DNA of 64,000 bases from Symsagittifera roscoffensis (taxonomy: Eukaryota > Xenacoelomorpha > Acoela > Convolutidae). Under the pieces are notes generated by a model that was not told where the DNA came from, searched no databases, and was given only the letters and a program-made list of their open reading frames with translations. The translations under genes were made by a program, and so were the position numbers. Every line of letters starts with the position of its first letter. The stretch's first letter is position 1. Of this stretch, positions 62,639-64,000 are shown one piece after another. The DNA lies in assembly GCF_963678635.1 (NCBI RefSeq), contig NC_087062.1, positions 8,794,193 through 8,858,192 of the forward strand, written 5' to 3'.

Positions 62639-62950
62639 GTGAGAACTCTATGAAAAGTTAGAGAAAATGTATTGAATTTTTAAGGAAGAAACATGGTTTT
62701 TGTGTGTTGTAATTGCAGAGTTCATTGATCTCAAAGAGAGCGGAGGTTCGCATCACTTGCCTCTAAGAAAGAACAAAAATCAAGCGTTTAAATCTTTATG
62801 GAAAAAATTTACAAATTTGATCGAGTTGTCTCGGCACCTTTTAACAAAAAGGCTAATCTACTTTGGCTCAAACACAAGCAAAACACATGGGAGCTTTCAA
62901 ATAGCACGAAAATGCAAAGTGAAAAAACGGATACATCGAAAAGCAAAAAA

Positions 62951-63030
62951 TACCCCCGGGAATCGAATTTGCGCCATCGACTACCTACAGCTTATGTGTC
63001 TACTCACTTAGTAGTTGAGCTATATGCGCA
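62951..63030 (-). repeat. tRNA-derived sequence (SINE-like or tRNA pseudogene)
   Basis: On the minus strand, a box A-like TAGCTCAACTACTAAGTGAG and a box B-like AAATTCGATTCCCGGG lie at tRNA-like spacing, but the acceptor ends do not pair. It lies in the intron between exons A and B. A nearby hairpin, ACCAGCCA/TGGCTGGT (63,055-63,080), may belong to the same element. Confidence 0.5.
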
Positions 63031-63161
63031 AACTGTCACTCGAAAATCGAAAACCAGCCACAGCTCTTTGGCTGGTATTACCCAAATACCATCTACACAA
63101 GCACTTAATTAGGCACTTTTGAGAAAGAGGGACTAATTTATGCGTTTTGGTTTAGAAAAAA

Positions 63162-63250
63162 GGCTTTTTTCCAACCCCCCCCCCCCCCCCACATTTCAAG
63201 TTTTCCATTTTTTCATTTGTTTTACGTGTTATCATGGGTGGAAAAGAGCC
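63162..63250. mobile_element. Short MITE-like copy with GGCTCTTTTCC-type termini
   Basis: Left end GGCTTTTTTCCAACCCCCC with a long C-run, right end GGGTGGAAAAGAGCC. These are inverted relative to each other and match the termini at 44,111 and 47,815. About 89 bp, intronic. Confidence 0.55.
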
Positions 63251-63437
63251 AGAAAAAAGTAGATTCGTTAGTATAAAAAACGCGTTTGCTTTAAAAATTT
63301 TGAAATAATGATATACCTTTTTTAGTTTCTTTTTTTCTGATAAGGTCAAATTAGCTAAAAATGCGACAAAGCTAATACATCTATGCACAACAGATTAATG
63401 CTAGAAAGTTTATGTTTTGGTCATTTTCCATTTGCAG

Positions 63438-63599
63438 ACCCCCGCCGACAGAGAGGAGAGAGGTGAAAAGGGGAGTGAAGTTGTTGAGGGGAGCGAGGAG
63501 GTGTTTGTGGGGGAGAATGGACTGAAGGACATCCGGTGGATGAGCTACGAGCAGTTCACAGTCCCTCTGGGAACTCACAAGATACAACAGTTCGTGGAG
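63438..63599 (+). CDS. Host gene of unknown function, exon B
   Basis: 162 bp between acceptor TTTGCAG (63,431-63,437) and donor GAG|GTACAA (63,599/63,600). Both junctions are in phase 0 and the frame is continuous with exon A. It encodes a Glu/Gly-rich stretch then GLKDIRWMSYEQFTVPLGTH. G+C is much higher than in the flanking intron. The gene continues beyond the window; unrecognised. Confidence 0.65.
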
Positions 63600-63777
63600 G
63601 TACAACTACACATCCATCCATTTTATTTCTTGTACACTTCTTTCCAAGCTGCACTGCAATCACTTCCCAGTTAAACTTTATGAAGACTCTTTTCCATCTT
63701 TTCCAATTTTCTCCTACTGAAATACTATTTCCTAAAGGCAATTATTTAACATTACTTTTGCTGTTGTAAGTCACACT

Positions 63778-63803
63778 CATCATCATCATCATTATCATCA
63801 TCA
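63778..63803 (+). repeat. TCA trinucleotide microsatellite
   Basis: Eight to nine TCA units with one interruption, directly before the dispersed element. Confidence 0.9.
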
Positions 63804-64000
63804 GGCGCGGATCTAGGAATTTCTCGAGGGGGGGGGGATTTTAAGCACTTTTTTTTGGTCGACTAAAACCATTAAAAAGACAGCAATTTGACCAATTTTT
63901 TGGCGCCGCAGTTAAATTTTTGAAAAAAAGGCGTTTTTAGCACTTTTTGGAAAATGTCGACCAAAAAACGCGTTTTTTCGGCGCGCGCTCCCCCCACAAA
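63803..64000 (+). repeat. Start of the small dispersed element (continues past window)
   Basis: Begins GGCGCGGATCTAGGAATTTC with a long G-run, then TTGAAAAAAAGGCGTTTTTA. It is related to 3,401-3,718 (GGGGTGGACCTATG, TTGAAAAAAAGCGTTTTTCG) and, reversed, to 43,863-44,062. Confidence 0.5.

Noticed and set aside
62700-62772. Possible extra exon after ATTGCAG at 62,719
   Set aside because: Read in the phase set by exon A it meets a stop after about 15 codons, whereas exon B at 63,438 continues in phase with good sites at both ends.

Overview
This is a nuclear scaffold segment from an AT-rich animal genome, almost certainly an invertebrate. The evidence is introns with canonical GT-AG sites, a eukaryotic tRNA-Ser, a 200-base N gap, and BEL/Pao, Copia, Ty3/gypsy and restriction-like-endonuclease (RLE) non-LTR retroelements side by side. 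BEL/Pao elements are confined to animals. The species cannot be named from the sequence.

Layout. 1-16.5 kb is a graveyard of one BEL/Pao retrotransposon: three diverged copies (1-1.5, 8.5-10.56 and 12.3-16.5 kb) surround a recent tandem array (1.54-7.6 kb) of gag zinc-finger fragments mixed with a 29-30 bp minisatellite and a small dispersed repeat. 16.6-20.15 kb is a large imperfect palindrome. 20.2-23.8 kb is non-coding, with minisatellites. 23.98-33.59 kb is a host gene (NERD nuclease-like domain, SF1 helicase-like NTPase, parallel beta-helix, MYND zinc finger) split by a young intact Copia element (24,926-29,797) with identical LTRs and a 5-bp target duplication. Removing the insertion restores the reading frame exactly. 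33.6-40.4 kb is intergenic and includes a 255-bp hairpin. 40.45-43.19 kb is a decayed non-LTR reverse transcriptase with a C-terminal restriction-like endonuclease. 43.2-49.2 kb is intergenic, with small inverted-repeat elements and one tRNA-Ser(CGA) gene. 49,226-62,259 is a 13,034-bp Ty3/gypsy-type element with identical 549-bp LTRs and a GGGG target duplication. 62.3-64 kb holds two coding exons of an unrecognised host gene.

The gypsy-type element is the most remarkable object. Gag (single CCHC knuckle) is followed by Pol through a textbook -1 frameshift site (TTTAAAC plus a 7-bp stem). Between protease and reverse transcriptase, Pol carries a macro domain of the OARD1/TARG1 (ADP-ribosyl-glutamate hydrolase) type. 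Its catalytic Lys and Asp are both present, 41 residues apart. Downstream of pol lies an antisense gene in two exons joined in phase by a canonical 106-bp intron. It converges with pol on a palindromic AATAAATTTATT that can serve both strands. Then come an env-like membrane glycoprotein gene and a 3' ORF that an in-phase intron can join to the first 28 codons of env. Splice sites before gag and env fit a spliced env mRNA. Together this suggests a complex, retrovirus-like element with a possible counter-defence enzyme, a regulatory-type spliced protein and an antisense protein.

All calls come from reading the sequence alone. Domain names rest on motif recognition, not on database searches.
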